DNA from: Ancylobacter aquaticus
GTDB lineage: Bacteria; Pseudomonadota; Alphaproteobacteria; Rhizobiales; Xanthobacteraceae
NCBI RefSeq assembly: GCF_004339465.1
Contig: NZ_SMFY01000002.1
Location: 1,327,579-1,391,578 of the forward strand
Reading direction: 5' to 3'
Length of the DNA stretch: 64,000 bases
A program made the position numbers and the translations under genes. Below, piece by piece: positions 1 through 9,245 of this stretch (its first letter is position 1; each line of letters opens with the position of its first letter). The notes under the pieces are model-generated. The model had not been told where the DNA came from, did no database searches, and worked only from the letters and a program-made list of their open reading frames with translations.

Positions 1-654
1 CAGAGCAAGCCGAAGGGCTATTGGACGTCGTGGGGCCTGGTGGCGACCACGCTCGTCTACAACACCGATACGATCGGCGAGAACCCGCCCAAGACCTGGA
101 AGGACCTGATCGGCGACAAACGCTTCGCCGGCCGCAAGGCGAGCCTGAAGAACGCCACATCCGGCCTCCAGTTCGCGCAATGGGCCACGCTGGTCGATCT
201 CTATGGCCGTGACTTCTGGGTCGAGGGAGTTGCCGGGCTCAATCCGATCGCCTTCGATTCCTTCACGCAGCAGTTCGACCGGCTCGTCGGTGGCGCGGAT
301 ATGATGGCGATCAACGGCCAGATTTCGGGCGCCATGCAGTACATCGAGAAGGGCGCCCCGCTGGAAATCCTCTATCCCGAGGACGGTGTGCCGGCGACCC
401 TCGAAGGTGTCGGCGTGGTCAGGACAGCCCCGCACCCGCAGGCCGCGCGCCTTCTGGTCGACTACCTCCTCTCCAAGAAGGGGCAGGAAGTCATCGTCGA
501 GAAGATGCAGTATTTCTCGCCGCGAAAGGACGTTGCCGCGCCTCCCGCCGCTCGCGCGCCCGAGAACGTGAAGTTCCTCGTTCCCGACTGGGACGCCATG
601 GCCGACCGTCGCAAGACCTTTGAAGCCGACTGGCGCAAGGTCCTCGGTCAATAA
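1..654 (+). CDS. ABC transporter periplasmic binding protein (iron/polyamine type), 5' end missing
   Basis: The first 217 codons visible in this window read open from base 1, so the start and signal peptide lie outside. The protein resembles family 1 / Fe3+-type extracellular solute-binding proteins: it has the segment LVYNTDTIGENPPKTW, the following KRFAGRKASLKN stretch, and a C-terminal part where a remote-site helix (YLLSKKGQEVI) precedes the QYFSPRKDV strand. Such proteins deliver ferric iron, thiamine, phosphonates or polyamines to an inner-membrane permease. The permease and ATPase genes follow directly, 25 and about 1,820 bases downstream, so this is one importer. The amidase gene in the same operon suggests that the ligand may be an amide rather than iron, but that is inference. 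Confidence 0.85.
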   Translation, partial: QSKPKGYWTSWGLVATTLVYNTDTIGENPPKTWKDLIGDKRFAGRKASLKNATSGLQFAQWATLVDLYGRDFWVEGVAGLNPIAFDSFTQQFDRLVGGADMMAINGQISGAMQYIEKGAPLEILYPEDGVPATLEGVGVVRTAPHPQAARLLVDYLLSKKGQEVIVEKMQYFSPRKDVAAPPAARAPENVKFLVPDWDAMADRRKTFEADWRKVLGQ

Positions 655-679
655 CTCCCCCTGACGGCGAAGGGTTGTG

Positions 680-2380
680 ATGAACGTGTCGTTGGTGAAT
701 CGCCTCAAGGGCGGCTTGTCGTTCCAGCAGATCGTCGCCTATGCCGCGCTTCTGGTCGTGGTCCTGTTGGTCGCCTACCCCATGGCCTTCCTCGTGGAAG
801 TGGCCTTGCGGGTCAGCGAACCGAACGCGGAAGCACGCTACGGGCTGGATAATTTCGCCCTCATCTTCACTTCGCGAAATCTCGACACGATCTTCAACAC
901 GATCTTTCTCGCCGTCGTCTCCACCGCCATCGCCATTCCATGCGGCTTCCTCGCCGCATGGATCGTCTATCGCACCGACATTCCCGGAAAGCGCTTTTTC
1001 GAGCGCCTCATGGTCATTCCCTACTATGTCACGCCGCTGGTGCCGGCACTGGCATGGCTGGCCCTCGCCGCTCCGCAATCGGGACTGATCAACCAGATCG
1101 CCACCCGGCTTGGCCATGAGGGGCCGCTCATCAACATAACGAGCCTGGTCGGCATCGCCGTGGTGATGGCGTTCACCGGGGCTGCGGTCGCCTTCGCGAT
1201 CATGGGCGCCGCAATGCAGCTGCTCAATCCGGCGCTGGAGGAATGCTCGCAGGTCTTCGGTGCCTCGAAACGACAAACTCTCTGGCGGATCACGATCCCG
1301 CTCATGCGGCCGGCCATCCTCAGCGCCACGATCTTCGTGCTGGCGGAGGGACTGGGCGCCTTTGCCGAACCGCTCATCCTGGGCGCGACCGAGAATGTCC
1401 AGACGATCAGTACCCGGATCTATCTGCTGGCCGGCTCCTATCCGCCGGCCTACGGGGAGGCTGCGGCGCTCGGCATTTCGCTTCTGCTCATCGTCATCCC
1501 TCTGATGTTTGTGTATTTCCGCCTGCTCGACAATCGCGACTTCGCCACCGTCACCGGCAAGGCCTACCGCATGGCCAGGATCGAAACCGGGCGCTCGCGG
1601 ATGGGGCTCTTCAGCCTCGTGATGCTCTACGTTTTTGTTGCCGTTATTCTTCCGGTGCTGATGCTGGTCGTCAATTCGCTCCAGCGCCTGTCGACGGTCT
1701 ACTTCTCCACCTCGGTCTGGACCTTCGACAATTACGTCAAGGTGCTTTCCTCGGCGGACCATTGGGGCAGCATCGTCAACAGCCTGATCCTCGGCGTCTC
1801 CACCGCGACCACGGGCCTCCTGCTCATGGGCTTCGTTGTCTGGGTGATCTACCGATCGCCACTGCCCCCGCGCATCGGCCGCTTCGTCGAATATGCGGTG
1901 ATGGTGCCGGTAGCCATTCCGCGACTGGTCTTCGCCTTCGGGCTGCTGTGGGCCTGGCTTCAGTTCCCCGGCAAGATGTACGGAACGCTCTGGCTGTTGT
2001 GGCTCGCCTATCTCACCGTCTTCCTGCCACTGGGGGTGCGCGCCATCGCCAGCGTCGTCTTCCAGCTCGACAAGAGCCTTGAGGAGGCGGCCCGGGTCAC
2101 GGGAGCTTCGCGGTTCTATTTCCTGCGGACGGTGACAATCCCGCTGCTCAAGCCAGGCCTGATCGCGACATGGACGCTGCTCTTCATCGTCAGCGTGCGC
2201 GAGTTGGGCGCCTCCGTCCTGCTGGTGGGGCCGAACTCCAAGGTGATCTCGCCCTCGATCGTTGAAGCGTACCAGGTCATCGGGCGGGAGCAGGCCGCCA
2301 CACTGGCCGTGATCCAGCTCGTGGTGCTGCTCCTCGCTCTCATGGTGATGCTGCGTTTCACGCGGACGGAAGTCCGATGA
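680..2380 (+). CDS. ABC transporter permease, two fused membrane domains (FbpB/ThiP type)
   Basis: This inner-membrane protein of about 566 residues is double the usual permease size. It carries two binding-protein-dependent permease domains, each with an EAA-type loop that docks the ATPase: EECSQVFGASKRQTLWRI in the first half and EEAARVTGASRFYFLRTV in the second. About twelve hydrophobic helices are visible. The fused arrangement is typical of ferric iron, thiamine and some polyamine importers. ATG at 680 is chosen; a GTG lies immediately before it at 677. The gene follows the binding protein and precedes the ATPase by 94 bases, in which I see no other gene. Confidence 0.9.
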   Translation: MNVSLVNRLKGGLSFQQIVAYAALLVVVLLVAYPMAFLVEVALRVSEPNAEARYGLDNFALIFTSRNLDTIFNTIFLAVVSTAIAIPCGFLAAWIVYRTDIPGKRFFERLMVIPYYVTPLVPALAWLALAAPQSGLINQIATRLGHEGPLINITSLVGIAVVMAFTGAAVAFAIMGAAMQLLNPALEECSQVFGASKRQTLWRITIPLMRPAILSATIFVLAEGLGAFAEPLILGATENVQTISTRIYLLAGSYPPAYGEAAALGISLLLIVIPLMFVYFRLLDNRDFATVTGKAYRMARIETGRSRMGLFSLVMLYVFVAVILPVLMLVVNSLQRLSTVYFSTSVWTFDNYVKVLSSADHWGSIVNSLILGVSTATTGLLLMGFVVWVIYRSPLPPRIGRFVEYAVMVPVAIPRLVFAFGLLWAWLQFPGKMYGTLWLLWLAYLTVFLPLGVRAIASVVFQLDKSLEEAARVTGASRFYFLRTVTIPLLKPGLIATWTLLFIVSVRELGASVLLVGPNSKVISPSIVEAYQVIGREQAATLAVIQLVVLLLALMVMLRFTRTEVR

Positions 2381-2474
2381 GCACGGGCAATGTCGCGCTT
2401 TCGCGGCGAGCACCGTCTGTCGCGAGGCCGCCGGCCCCGCTCGCAGATCGTCTCAATCCATAAGGACCGGCCAC

Positions 2475-3596
2475 ATGGCGACACCCACCACCGCCGTTGC
2501 GGACAGCGATGTCCTCGTTGAGGTCACCGATCTCGTCATCCGCTATGGCAGCTACACCGCCGTCCACGGTGTCAGCTTCCAGATTCGCCGGGGCGAGTTC
2601 CTCACCCTGCTCGGGCCGTCCGGTTGCGGAAAAACCACCATCCTGCGCTCCATCGCGGGGCTGGAGCGGCCGAGTTCCGGCGAGATCCGCATCGACGGCA
2701 ACATCGTCTATTCCTCGAAGCTGGGCATCGAGGTGCCGGCGGAAAAGCGCAACCTGTCGATGGTGTTCCAGTCCTACGCCATCTGGCCTCACCTCACCGC
2801 CTTCGAGAATGCCGTCTACGGCCTGCGGGTGCGCAAGCGCCCCAAGGAGGAGATCAAGCGCCAGGGTGACTGGGCGCTGGATGTGGTGCGCATGAAACAG
2901 TTCGGCGAACGCCGGGCCTCGGCCCTGTCCGGCGGCCAGCAGCAGCGCATCGCGCTGGCGCGCGCCGTCGCTTTTTCGCCCAAGGTCATTCTCTTCGACG
3001 AGCCGCTGTCCAATCTCGATGCCAATCTGCGGGTGCAGATGCGCCACGAAATCAAGGACCTCCAGCGCAAGCTCGGCGTGACGTCGATCTATGTCACGCA
3101 TGATCAGGAAGAAGCGCTGACGATGTCGGACCGCATCATCGTCATGTCGAGCGGCCAGATACAGCAGGTGTCGGCGCCGGAGCATCTCTATAATTTCCCC
3201 GCCAACAGCTTCGTCGCCAATTTCATCGGCTCGGCCAATCTGGTCGAAGGTCGGGTCGATGACGCCACCCGAGCGGGGGATCGTGTGGATTTCGTCACCG
3301 CGTCGGGCACCCGCGTCCACGCGACCGACAGCCGCCCCCCCGGATATGACGGCGAGGCGCTGCTCGCGCTGCGGACGGTCTACCCGCAGCTCGCCGCCGG
3401 AGCCCAGACCGTGAGCCCGAACAGCTGGGCCTGCCGGATCACGCAGGCGACGTTCAGCGGTGACTTCATCGAGTACACGGTCGCCGCCCCCTGGGGGCCC
3501 GTCGTGGTGCGGCGTCCGCCATCCGAACGCTTCGCGCTCGAAGACCCGGTGGTCCTGAGCGTTGCGCCGGCCAACTGCGTCATCATCGCGCGATAG
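2475..3596 (+). CDS. ABC transporter ATP-binding protein (iron/polyamine/spermidine class)
   Basis: This ATPase of 373 residues energises the importer encoded just upstream. It has a Walker A loop (GPSGCGKTT) near residue 50, the signature LSGGQQQRIALARA near 155, Walker B (VILFDEP) and a switch histidine in YVTHDQEEALTMSDR. A C-terminal TOBE-like region follows (about residues 245-373), as in the FbpC/PotA/UgpC group. The aromatic-rich N-terminal part (LVIRYGSYTAVHGVSF) includes the usual A-loop tyrosine. The next gene, an amidase, starts 12 bases after its stop, so the two are probably co-transcribed. Confidence 0.92.
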   Translation: MATPTTAVADSDVLVEVTDLVIRYGSYTAVHGVSFQIRRGEFLTLLGPSGCGKTTILRSIAGLERPSSGEIRIDGNIVYSSKLGIEVPAEKRNLSMVFQSYAIWPHLTAFENAVYGLRVRKRPKEEIKRQGDWALDVVRMKQFGERRASALSGGQQQRIALARAVAFSPKVILFDEPLSNLDANLRVQMRHEIKDLQRKLGVTSIYVTHDQEEALTMSDRIIVMSSGQIQQVSAPEHLYNFPANSFVANFIGSANLVEGRVDDATRAGDRVDFVTASGTRVHATDSRPPGYDGEALLALRTVYPQLAAGAQTVSPNSWACRITQATFSGDFIEYTVAAPWGPVVVRRPPSERFALEDPVVLSVAPANCVIIAR

Positions 3597-3607
3597 GAGA
3601 CGGCTGA

Positions 3608-5095
3608 ATGAGCACCCATGAGGAAATTGCCTATTTCAGCATTGCCGAGCTGCACCGGCATTATCGCGCCGGCACGTTGTCGCCGGTCGACGTGGTCGAT
3701 GCCTGCCTGGCCATGATCGAGACCCGCGACAAGGCCATCAACGCCTTCGTCACCGTCACCGCAGAACTCGCCTATGAGACCGCCCGGCGGCAGGAGGCGC
3801 AACTCTCGAAGCACGAAGGCGCGTTGCCCCGTCTGTTCGGCGTCCCCATCGGGCTGAAGGATCTGTCGGATTCGATTGCCGGGGTCCGCAACACCTATGG
3901 CTCGCGTGCCTTTGCGGATTTCATAGCACCCCGGACAGCCGATCACGTGACGCGGCTGCTCGATGCCGGCGCCATTCCCATAGGCAAGACCAACACATCC
4001 GAATTCGGCCACAAGAACACGACCGACAATTACGTGGTCGGCCCCACCAGTACGCCGTTCTCGATCGGCCACAATGCCGGCGGCTCGTCCGGCGGGAGTG
4101 CGGCAGCGGCGGCGGCGGGCATGGTGTCGATCGGGCTGGGCTCGGACGGCGGAGGATCAATCCGCGTTCCCGCCGCAGCGTGCGGGGTCTACGGGTTCAA
4201 GCCGACCTTCGGCCAGATTCCCTGGGTGAACCGCCCCAACGCCATGGGTACGCTGGCGCCGTTTACCCATAAGGGGCCGCTCGCCCGCAGCGTTGCGGAC
4301 GCCATTGCCATGGTCGATGTCATGGGCCAGCCTATGGCCCGAGACCCTTTCGGTCCGGCAGCCGCGAAACCGAGCTATATCGCTGCCCTCGATGGAAGCC
4401 TGAAAGGGCTGAAAGTCGGCTTTGCTCCGACGCTCTGCGAACTCGTTCCCCATCCCGATGTCGATCGGAGAGTGCGGACAGGTGCGGCCGCCTTTGCCGA
4501 GGCCGGGGCAGAGGTCGAGGACATAGGCACTGCGATTGCCTATCATTACGCCGACATCGAGCGCATATGGGCCGGGCTTTACGATGTCTTCGCGGCCGAC
4601 ACGGCGCGAGGGCTGCGCGGGCTGGACTTCGACATCGATTCACCCCAGCGCGAGTTGCTGAGCCCGAGTCTGCTGACGCTCATCGAGCGTGGGATGTCCA
4701 TGTCAGCCATGGACTTCCAGAGCTACAATCATGAGCGAAGCGGGGTCATGGATGCCGTCGAGGCGCTGTTTGATCGCTATGACCTGATCCTCGCCCCGAC
4801 CAACCTTGTGGCGGCGATCCCCAACGTGGAAGCCTTCGGCGAGACATTCGGCCCCCCGCGCATCGGCGACCTCGCGGTCAATCCGACCATCGGCTGGAGC
4901 CTTACCTATCTGTTCAATCTCACCGGCAACCCTATCGCCTCGGTGCCGGTGGGGTTCTCGCCCGAGGGCGTCCCGGTGGGCATGCAGATCATCGGCCCCC
5001 GCCACGGCGATGCTGCCGTGCTTGCGGCGAGCGCAGCCTTCGAGCGGCACATGCCCTGGCATGATTCCTACGCCAGACTTGGGCATTCGCGGTGA
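3608..5095 (+). CDS. Amidase-signature hydrolase (GatA/AtzF-like)
   Basis: This is a 495-residue cytoplasmic amidase-signature enzyme. The Ser-cisSer-Lys triad is visible: Lys84 in PIGLKDL, the cis-serine in GGSSGGSAAA (about residues 158-164), and the nucleophile Ser184 in GGGSIRVPAA. Family members hydrolyse small amides, glutamine in GatCAB, malonamide or allophanate. It is not the GatA of the aminoacylation pathway, because no gatC or gatB is adjacent. It sits instead between an ABC importer and a LacI regulator, which suggests that it cleaves an imported amide. The gene begins 11 bases after the ATPase stop, with an AGGAGA ribosome site before ATG 3608. The exact substrate cannot be read from sequence. 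Confidence 0.88.
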   Translation: MSTHEEIAYFSIAELHRHYRAGTLSPVDVVDACLAMIETRDKAINAFVTVTAELAYETARRQEAQLSKHEGALPRLFGVPIGLKDLSDSIAGVRNTYGSRAFADFIAPRTADHVTRLLDAGAIPIGKTNTSEFGHKNTTDNYVVGPTSTPFSIGHNAGGSSGGSAAAAAAGMVSIGLGSDGGGSIRVPAAACGVYGFKPTFGQIPWVNRPNAMGTLAPFTHKGPLARSVADAIAMVDVMGQPMARDPFGPAAAKPSYIAALDGSLKGLKVGFAPTLCELVPHPDVDRRVRTGAAAFAEAGAEVEDIGTAIAYHYADIERIWAGLYDVFAADTARGLRGLDFDIDSPQRELLSPSLLTLIERGMSMSAMDFQSYNHERSGVMDAVEALFDRYDLILAPTNLVAAIPNVEAFGETFGPPRIGDLAVNPTIGWSLTYLFNLTGNPIASVPVGFSPEGVPVGMQIIGPRHGDAAVLAASAAFERHMPWHDSYARLGHSR

Positions 5096-5191
5096 GCGCG
5101 GTCCGGTTCGTAGCGGCCTGCAAGCGGTTTTCCGGTACGGCTGTAGCGCGGTAATGCACTATGATGACTATTATTGTTCAAGGATAAGCGC

Positions 5192-6280
5192 ATGGCGAAA
5201 TCCGTACCCCGCAGCCCGCGGAGCCTGCGCGACCGAACCGTCGGCCTGGAGGATGTCGCCCGGGCGGCCGACGTGTCCATGGCCAGCGTATCGCGGGTCC
5301 TCAACGGTTCGGCCAAAGTCAGCGATGCCATTCGCGCGCGGATCGAACGAGCCTGTGCGGAACTCGGCTACGTGCCAAACGGCGCCGCTCGCGCCCTGTC
5401 GTCGCGTCGCACGCGGGCGATCGGCGCTGTGGTGCCGGCAATAGAGAATAGCGGCTTCGCCATCGCGGTCGCCGCCCTCCAGAAGCGCATCGAGCAGGCC
5501 GGCTATACGCTGCTGCTCGCCAGCAGCGGCTACGACCCCGAGGTGGAACTGCGCGAGGTGACGGCGCTGCTCACCCACGGCGTGGATGGGCTCGTCCTTG
5601 TCGGGGACCAGCATCACCCCAGCCTGATGCCGATGCTGAAACGCATGGGAACGATCTTCGTCGAGACATGGACGCTGTCGCCCAACAGTCCCTGCGTCGG
5701 GTTCGACAATGAGAAGGCGGCCGGCCAGGTCATCGATTATCTCGTGGGCCTGGGGCACACGGCGATCAGCACCATCATGGGCCGCCCGCAGATGAACGAC
5801 CGCGCCGCCGCCCGCGTGGCCGGCGTCGAGGCAAGCCTGCGACGCCGGGGGCTATCGCTGTGTTCGCAGTTCGTGGTGGAGCACCCCTTCAGAATTCTCG
5901 ATGGGCGCCTTGCCATGAGAGCCCTGCTGTCGTCGGACCCCTGCCCGACCGCCGTGGTCTGCGGAAACGATCAACTCGCCTTTGGCGCCCTGATCGAAGC
6001 CGCTTCGCTGAACGTGTCGGTGCCCAACGACATCTCGATCACCGGCTTCAACGATCTCGATTATGCGGCGCACCTTGTCCCGCCCTTGACCACGTTGCGC
6101 ATCCCCGTCGAGCAGATTGGTGCCATGGCCGGCGACTATATCGTGCGCCGGCTGCAGAACGAGCCCATCTTGCCCATGGCCGAGGTCGAGGTCAGCCTCA
6201 TCGTACGCGGAAGCACGGCCCCCCCGCCCGGCAAGGCGGCAGCCTCGCGCCGCAAAAGCCGCATCCCTCTCGCCGACTGA
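5192..6280 (+). CDS. LacI-family transcriptional regulator
   Basis: This is a 362-residue repressor-type regulator. The N-terminal helix-turn-helix and hinge read VGLEDVARAADVSMASVSR and continue into RIERACAELGYVPNGAARAL, matching the LacI/GalR DNA-binding domain. A periplasmic-binding-protein-like ligand domain follows (from about residue 70), with the typical FDNEKAAGQVIDYL and ITGFNDLDYAAHLVPPLTT segments. ATG 5192 is preceded by AAGGA; a TTG six codons earlier is in frame but less likely. Family members control sugar and carboxylate catabolism. It is probably the local regulator of the importer-amidase operon upstream and the lactonase gene downstream. No clean palindromic operator was recognised in the 96 bases before it. 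Confidence 0.9.
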   Translation: MAKSVPRSPRSLRDRTVGLEDVARAADVSMASVSRVLNGSAKVSDAIRARIERACAELGYVPNGAARALSSRRTRAIGAVVPAIENSGFAIAVAALQKRIEQAGYTLLLASSGYDPEVELREVTALLTHGVDGLVLVGDQHHPSLMPMLKRMGTIFVETWTLSPNSPCVGFDNEKAAGQVIDYLVGLGHTAISTIMGRPQMNDRAAARVAGVEASLRRRGLSLCSQFVVEHPFRILDGRLAMRALLSSDPCPTAVVCGNDQLAFGALIEAASLNVSVPNDISITGFNDLDYAAHLVPPLTTLRIPVEQIGAMAGDYIVRRLQNEPILPMAEVEVSLIVRGSTAPPPGKAAASRRKSRIPLAD

Positions 6281-6324
6281 CCGCACGAATTCGTCCCGCG
6301 CCGCCGGTCCCAGCAGGAGACACC

Positions 6325-7269
6325 ATGTTTGCTCCACCGCCCTCCATTGTCGCGGAAACATTCGCCCGCCTGCCGGACGATCTACGCCTTTCCGGCCGGC
6401 GGTCGGCCTGGCTCGACACGCATTTGCGCGGCGCGTCGCGCCATTCACTGCTCGAAGGCCCCTCCTTCGACCGTGAAGGGCGGCTCTATCTGGTGGATGT
6501 CGCCTTTGGCCGTGTGTTCCGCGTGTCAACGGAGGGCATGTTCACGGTCGTCGCCGAATATGACGGGCAGCCCAACGGACTCAAGATAAACGCCGACGGG
6601 CAGATTTACATCGCGGATCACAAAAACGGTCTGGTGTTGCTCGATCCGGATTCCGGACGTGTTTCAACTGTCTTGGGTGAATCACATGACGGGCCTTTCA
6701 AAGGGCTGAACGATCTGTTCTTTGCCTCGAACGGCGATCTCTATTTCACCGATCAGGGCCAGAGCGGCCAGCAGGACAGGTCAGGGCGCGTTTTCCGTTG
6801 GCGGGCGTCGGGTCATCTCCATTTGGTCATGGATGGGATACCAAGCCCGAACGGGATCGTGATGAACCGCGACGAGACGTGCCTCTATGTCTGCGTGACG
6901 CGCGACAACGCTGTCTGGCGGCTGCCCCTGCTGTCGAATGGAGACGTGTCGAAGGTCGGCGCCTTCATCCGGATGAGCGGCGGCATCGGCCCGGACGGGC
7001 TTGCCTCGGACATTGCCGACGGCCTGGCGGTGGCCCACATCGGCCTCGGCGCGGTCTGGATATTCAATGCGCGCGGCGAGCCGACGCTTCGCATCGACAT
7101 GCCCGAAGGCCTGTCCCCGACCAATGTCGCCTTCGGTGGCGCCGACGGCCGCACGCTCTACATCACGGAGGCCGACAGCGGCTCCATCGTGACCGCCCGG
7201 GTTTCGGCGCCGGGACGGCCGATGCACGGAGGACCGACGCGGTTTACGGACACAGAATCGGCGACATGA
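6325..7269 (+). CDS. SMP-30/gluconolactonase/LRE-family beta-propeller protein
   Basis: The 314-residue protein starts at ATG 6325, after AGGAGA. It has the six-bladed propeller pattern of the SMP-30/gluconolactonase family. The divalent-metal ligands expected for the family are present: Glu in LLEGPSFD, Asn in SPNGIVMN, and Asp in GIGPDGLA. Blade repeats such as DGQIYIADHKNGLVLLD and NGDLYFTDQGQ are clear. Members are lactonases acting on sugar lactones or related esters. It follows the LacI gene by 44 bases. Its stop is 45 bases from the convergent phosphotransferase gene. The combination of a LacI regulator with a lactonase suggests a carbohydrate or lactone step, but the substrate is unknown. 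Confidence 0.85.
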   Translation: MFAPPPSIVAETFARLPDDLRLSGRRSAWLDTHLRGASRHSLLEGPSFDREGRLYLVDVAFGRVFRVSTEGMFTVVAEYDGQPNGLKINADGQIYIADHKNGLVLLDPDSGRVSTVLGESHDGPFKGLNDLFFASNGDLYFTDQGQSGQQDRSGRVFRWRASGHLHLVMDGIPSPNGIVMNRDETCLYVCVTRDNAVWRLPLLSNGDVSKVGAFIRMSGGIGPDGLASDIADGLAVAHIGLGAVWIFNARGEPTLRIDMPEGLSPTNVAFGGADGRTLYITEADSGSIVTARVSAPGRPMHGGPTRFTDTESAT

Positions 7270-7314
7270 ACCGGCATCCCCGGCCTCGCGGCGCGCGCGG
7301 CCGCCCGGTTGCGG

Positions 7315-8253
7315 TCAGAGCCATCTGAGCCAGGCATTCCAGTCGGGATGGTGAAACTGGTTCCGCGCCCGCATGTACTTCCACATTCCGTATTTGTGGA
7401 AGTCGAAGTCGAGGCTGGAAACGGCTTCCTGGATCATCGCCCAGGTCGACCATTTGAGGTCCGCGAGACCCTTCAGCACATTGATCCGCGCCTCGACTTG
7501 CCGGCTGACATGACCGAAATAGGCTTCGGTCATCTCCCGCTCGATGTCGCGGGGAAACGCCATTTCATCGAACCAGCCGGCGAGTTCATAGGCGCGCTCA
7601 TTGTTCGAGGCGTACTCAAAATCGACGATCACCACCTCGTCGGCCTCGTCGATCATGAAATTGCCGGCCAGCGTGTCGTTCATGCAGGGCACGAGGTCCA
7701 TGCCGGAGGCAAGGAACGCCGCCTTGGCCTCGGCGCAGCGCTGCATCAGGAAGGGCTGGTCGGCCGGCAGGCGGCCGCCGACCTCGCCTGCCTGGGCCGC
7801 GTGCTCCTCGATCATGTCGAAGATCGTCTTGGTGAGCCCGAGCGGGGTGCTGTCATTGAAGGCGTGCAGCGCGCGCACCGCGTTGCGGCGAACCGTGGGC
7901 CGCAGGAAGTCGAGGGTGGACGAGGCGCGGAAACCCTCGACGAAGACGAAGATCTCGACGCCGGCCTCGGGAAGGAAATCGACGACTTCCACGCCGAAGC
8001 CGCTGGCATGCGCCCTGCGGCTCGCCTCATGCGCCGCCATCCGGTCGATGAACATCTCGGTGCCGCGCCCCGGCGCCTTGAGGAAGAAATCGCGCGGGCC
8101 CCCCTCGTCGATCCGCCAGTTGGTGTTGCTGATGCCACCGGCAACCGGCCGGTAGCGCAGCGTCCGCCCGTGCCAGCGCGGCGCCCGGGCGAGAATGGCT
8201 TCCAGTTCGTGCTCGGCGGCGGTTTCCGCCGCGCCAAGGGTCTTCCAGGACAT
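7315..8253 (-). CDS. Aminoglycoside/choline-kinase-like phosphotransferase, copy 1
   Basis: The protein has 312 residues and starts at ATG 8253. Its fold is that of the APH/choline kinase superfamily: a nucleotide-binding N-lobe (VAGGISNTNWRIDEGG), a catalytic loop (CMNDTLAGNFMID) and a metal-binding DFE motif (VIVDFEYASNNERAYELAGW). In the catalytic loop the histidine usual in HND is methionine, while the catalytic aspartate and asparagine remain. The C-terminus, FHKYGMWKYMRARNQF, parallels that of the next gene, so the two look like an old tandem duplication. Relatives phosphorylate choline, ethanolamine or small alcohols. The substrate here is unknown; the operon context suggests an amino alcohol or ureido compound. 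Confidence 0.82.
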   Translation of the reverse strand: MSWKTLGAAETAAEHELEAILARAPRWHGRTLRYRPVAGGISNTNWRIDEGGPRDFFLKAPGRGTEMFIDRMAAHEASRRAHASGFGVEVVDFLPEAGVEIFVFVEGFRASSTLDFLRPTVRRNAVRALHAFNDSTPLGLTKTIFDMIEEHAAQAGEVGGRLPADQPFLMQRCAEAKAAFLASGMDLVPCMNDTLAGNFMIDEADEVVIVDFEYASNNERAYELAGWFDEMAFPRDIEREMTEAYFGHVSRQVEARINVLKGLADLKWSTWAMIQEAVSSLDFDFHKYGMWKYMRARNQFHHPDWNAWLRWL

Positions 8254-8276
8254 CGCGGCCTTCTCCCTCGCCCCGG

Positions 8277-9245
8277 CTACAGCCGGCGGAGCCATGTCTC
8301 GAAACCGCGCGTGGCGACCTTTGAGTGCGCGTGCGACAGACGCCAGGTTCCATATTTGTGGAATTCGATGCCGCGCCGGGGCGTCGATGCCGCGCGGGCG
8401 AGGCCCCACAGGCCCCACATCGTGTCGTCCACGATGCCGTAGAGCCGGCACCTGTTCAGCACGCGCTCGTCGCACGCGCCGGCATAAGCCTCGATCGCCT
8501 CGCGCTCGTCCGCCTCGAAACGGCAAGCCTCGTTGATCAGGGCGCCGACGTCGAACCAGCGGTCATTGTCGCCGGCGAGGTCGAAATCGACGAGAAGGGC
8601 ATCCCCGGTTTCGTCCTGCAGCATGATGTTCGAGGCGACGCCGTCATTGTGGCAGAAGGTGAGGTCGATTCCGCTCGCCTCGATCGCCTGCTGGATCAGC
8701 GCGCAACTGGCGACGAGGCGCTCCGTGTCGTCGGGCAGGAGGGCGCCGGAGGCGGCAACCTCGGCAAAAAGCGAGGCGAGCCGCTCGAACGGATCGAAGC
8801 GCACGCCGGTCGGCCCGCCGTCGTGCAGGGCCTGCTTCGCCGTGAGAACCCTGCCGAGGACCGCCGGGTCCTGCAGATCGCCGACACGGGCATAGCGCCA
8901 CGGCGTGTCGAGGAAGGCGAGCGCAAGGACACCCTCCGCCTCGGCGACGACATCAGGGGCAATGCCCAGCCCCGCCGCGTGCCGTGCCGCCTGCGCCGCA
9001 TGGGGGACGATATCGGCGGCGCAGTCGGCGTGCCGGATCTTCAGGAAGAGACGGGACCCGTCGTCGAGGTCGAGACGAACGCCATCGGAGGCGACGCCGC
9101 GATGCATCGGCGATGCCACCGGGGCGGCGGCGAGGGCATGGGAGCGGACCCGGCCGGCAAGGTCGGGCAGGAGCACGAGCGCGGCCTCAACACGGACCTC
9201 AAAGGGGAGAGTGGAAGCGATCACCGCACTGATACCCCGTTCCAT
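8277..9245 (-). CDS. Aminoglycoside/choline-kinase-like phosphotransferase, copy 2
   Basis: The second APH-like protein has about 322 residues. It has a complete catalytic loop, CHNDGVASNIMLQDE, and a DFD metal motif, LLVDFDLAGDNDRWFDVG. The C-terminal FHKYGTWRLSHAHSK resembles copy 1. ATG 9245 lies inside the end of the M20 hydrolase gene; a GTG at 9224 forms a GTGA overlap with that gene's stop and is an equally good start. This overlap implies translational coupling with the hydrolase. The N-lobe is shorter and less conserved than in copy 1. The two kinases may form a heteromer or act on related substrates; neither can be decided from sequence. Confidence 0.8.
   Translation of the reverse strand: MERGISAVIASTLPFEVRVEAALVLLPDLAGRVRSHALAAAPVASPMHRGVASDGVRLDLDDGSRLFLKIRHADCAADIVPHAAQAARHAAGLGIAPDVVAEAEGVLALAFLDTPWRYARVGDLQDPAVLGRVLTAKQALHDGGPTGVRFDPFERLASLFAEVAASGALLPDDTERLVASCALIQQAIEASGIDLTFCHNDGVASNIMLQDETGDALLVDFDLAGDNDRWFDVGALINEACRFEADEREAIEAYAGACDERVLNRCRLYGIVDDTMWGLWGLARAASTPRRGIEFHKYGTWRLSHAHSKVATRGFETWLRRL

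Noticed and set aside
491..2413. Minus-strand open frame of 640 codons opposite the permease
   Set aside because: Shadow of the fused ABC permease, with no recognisable domain.
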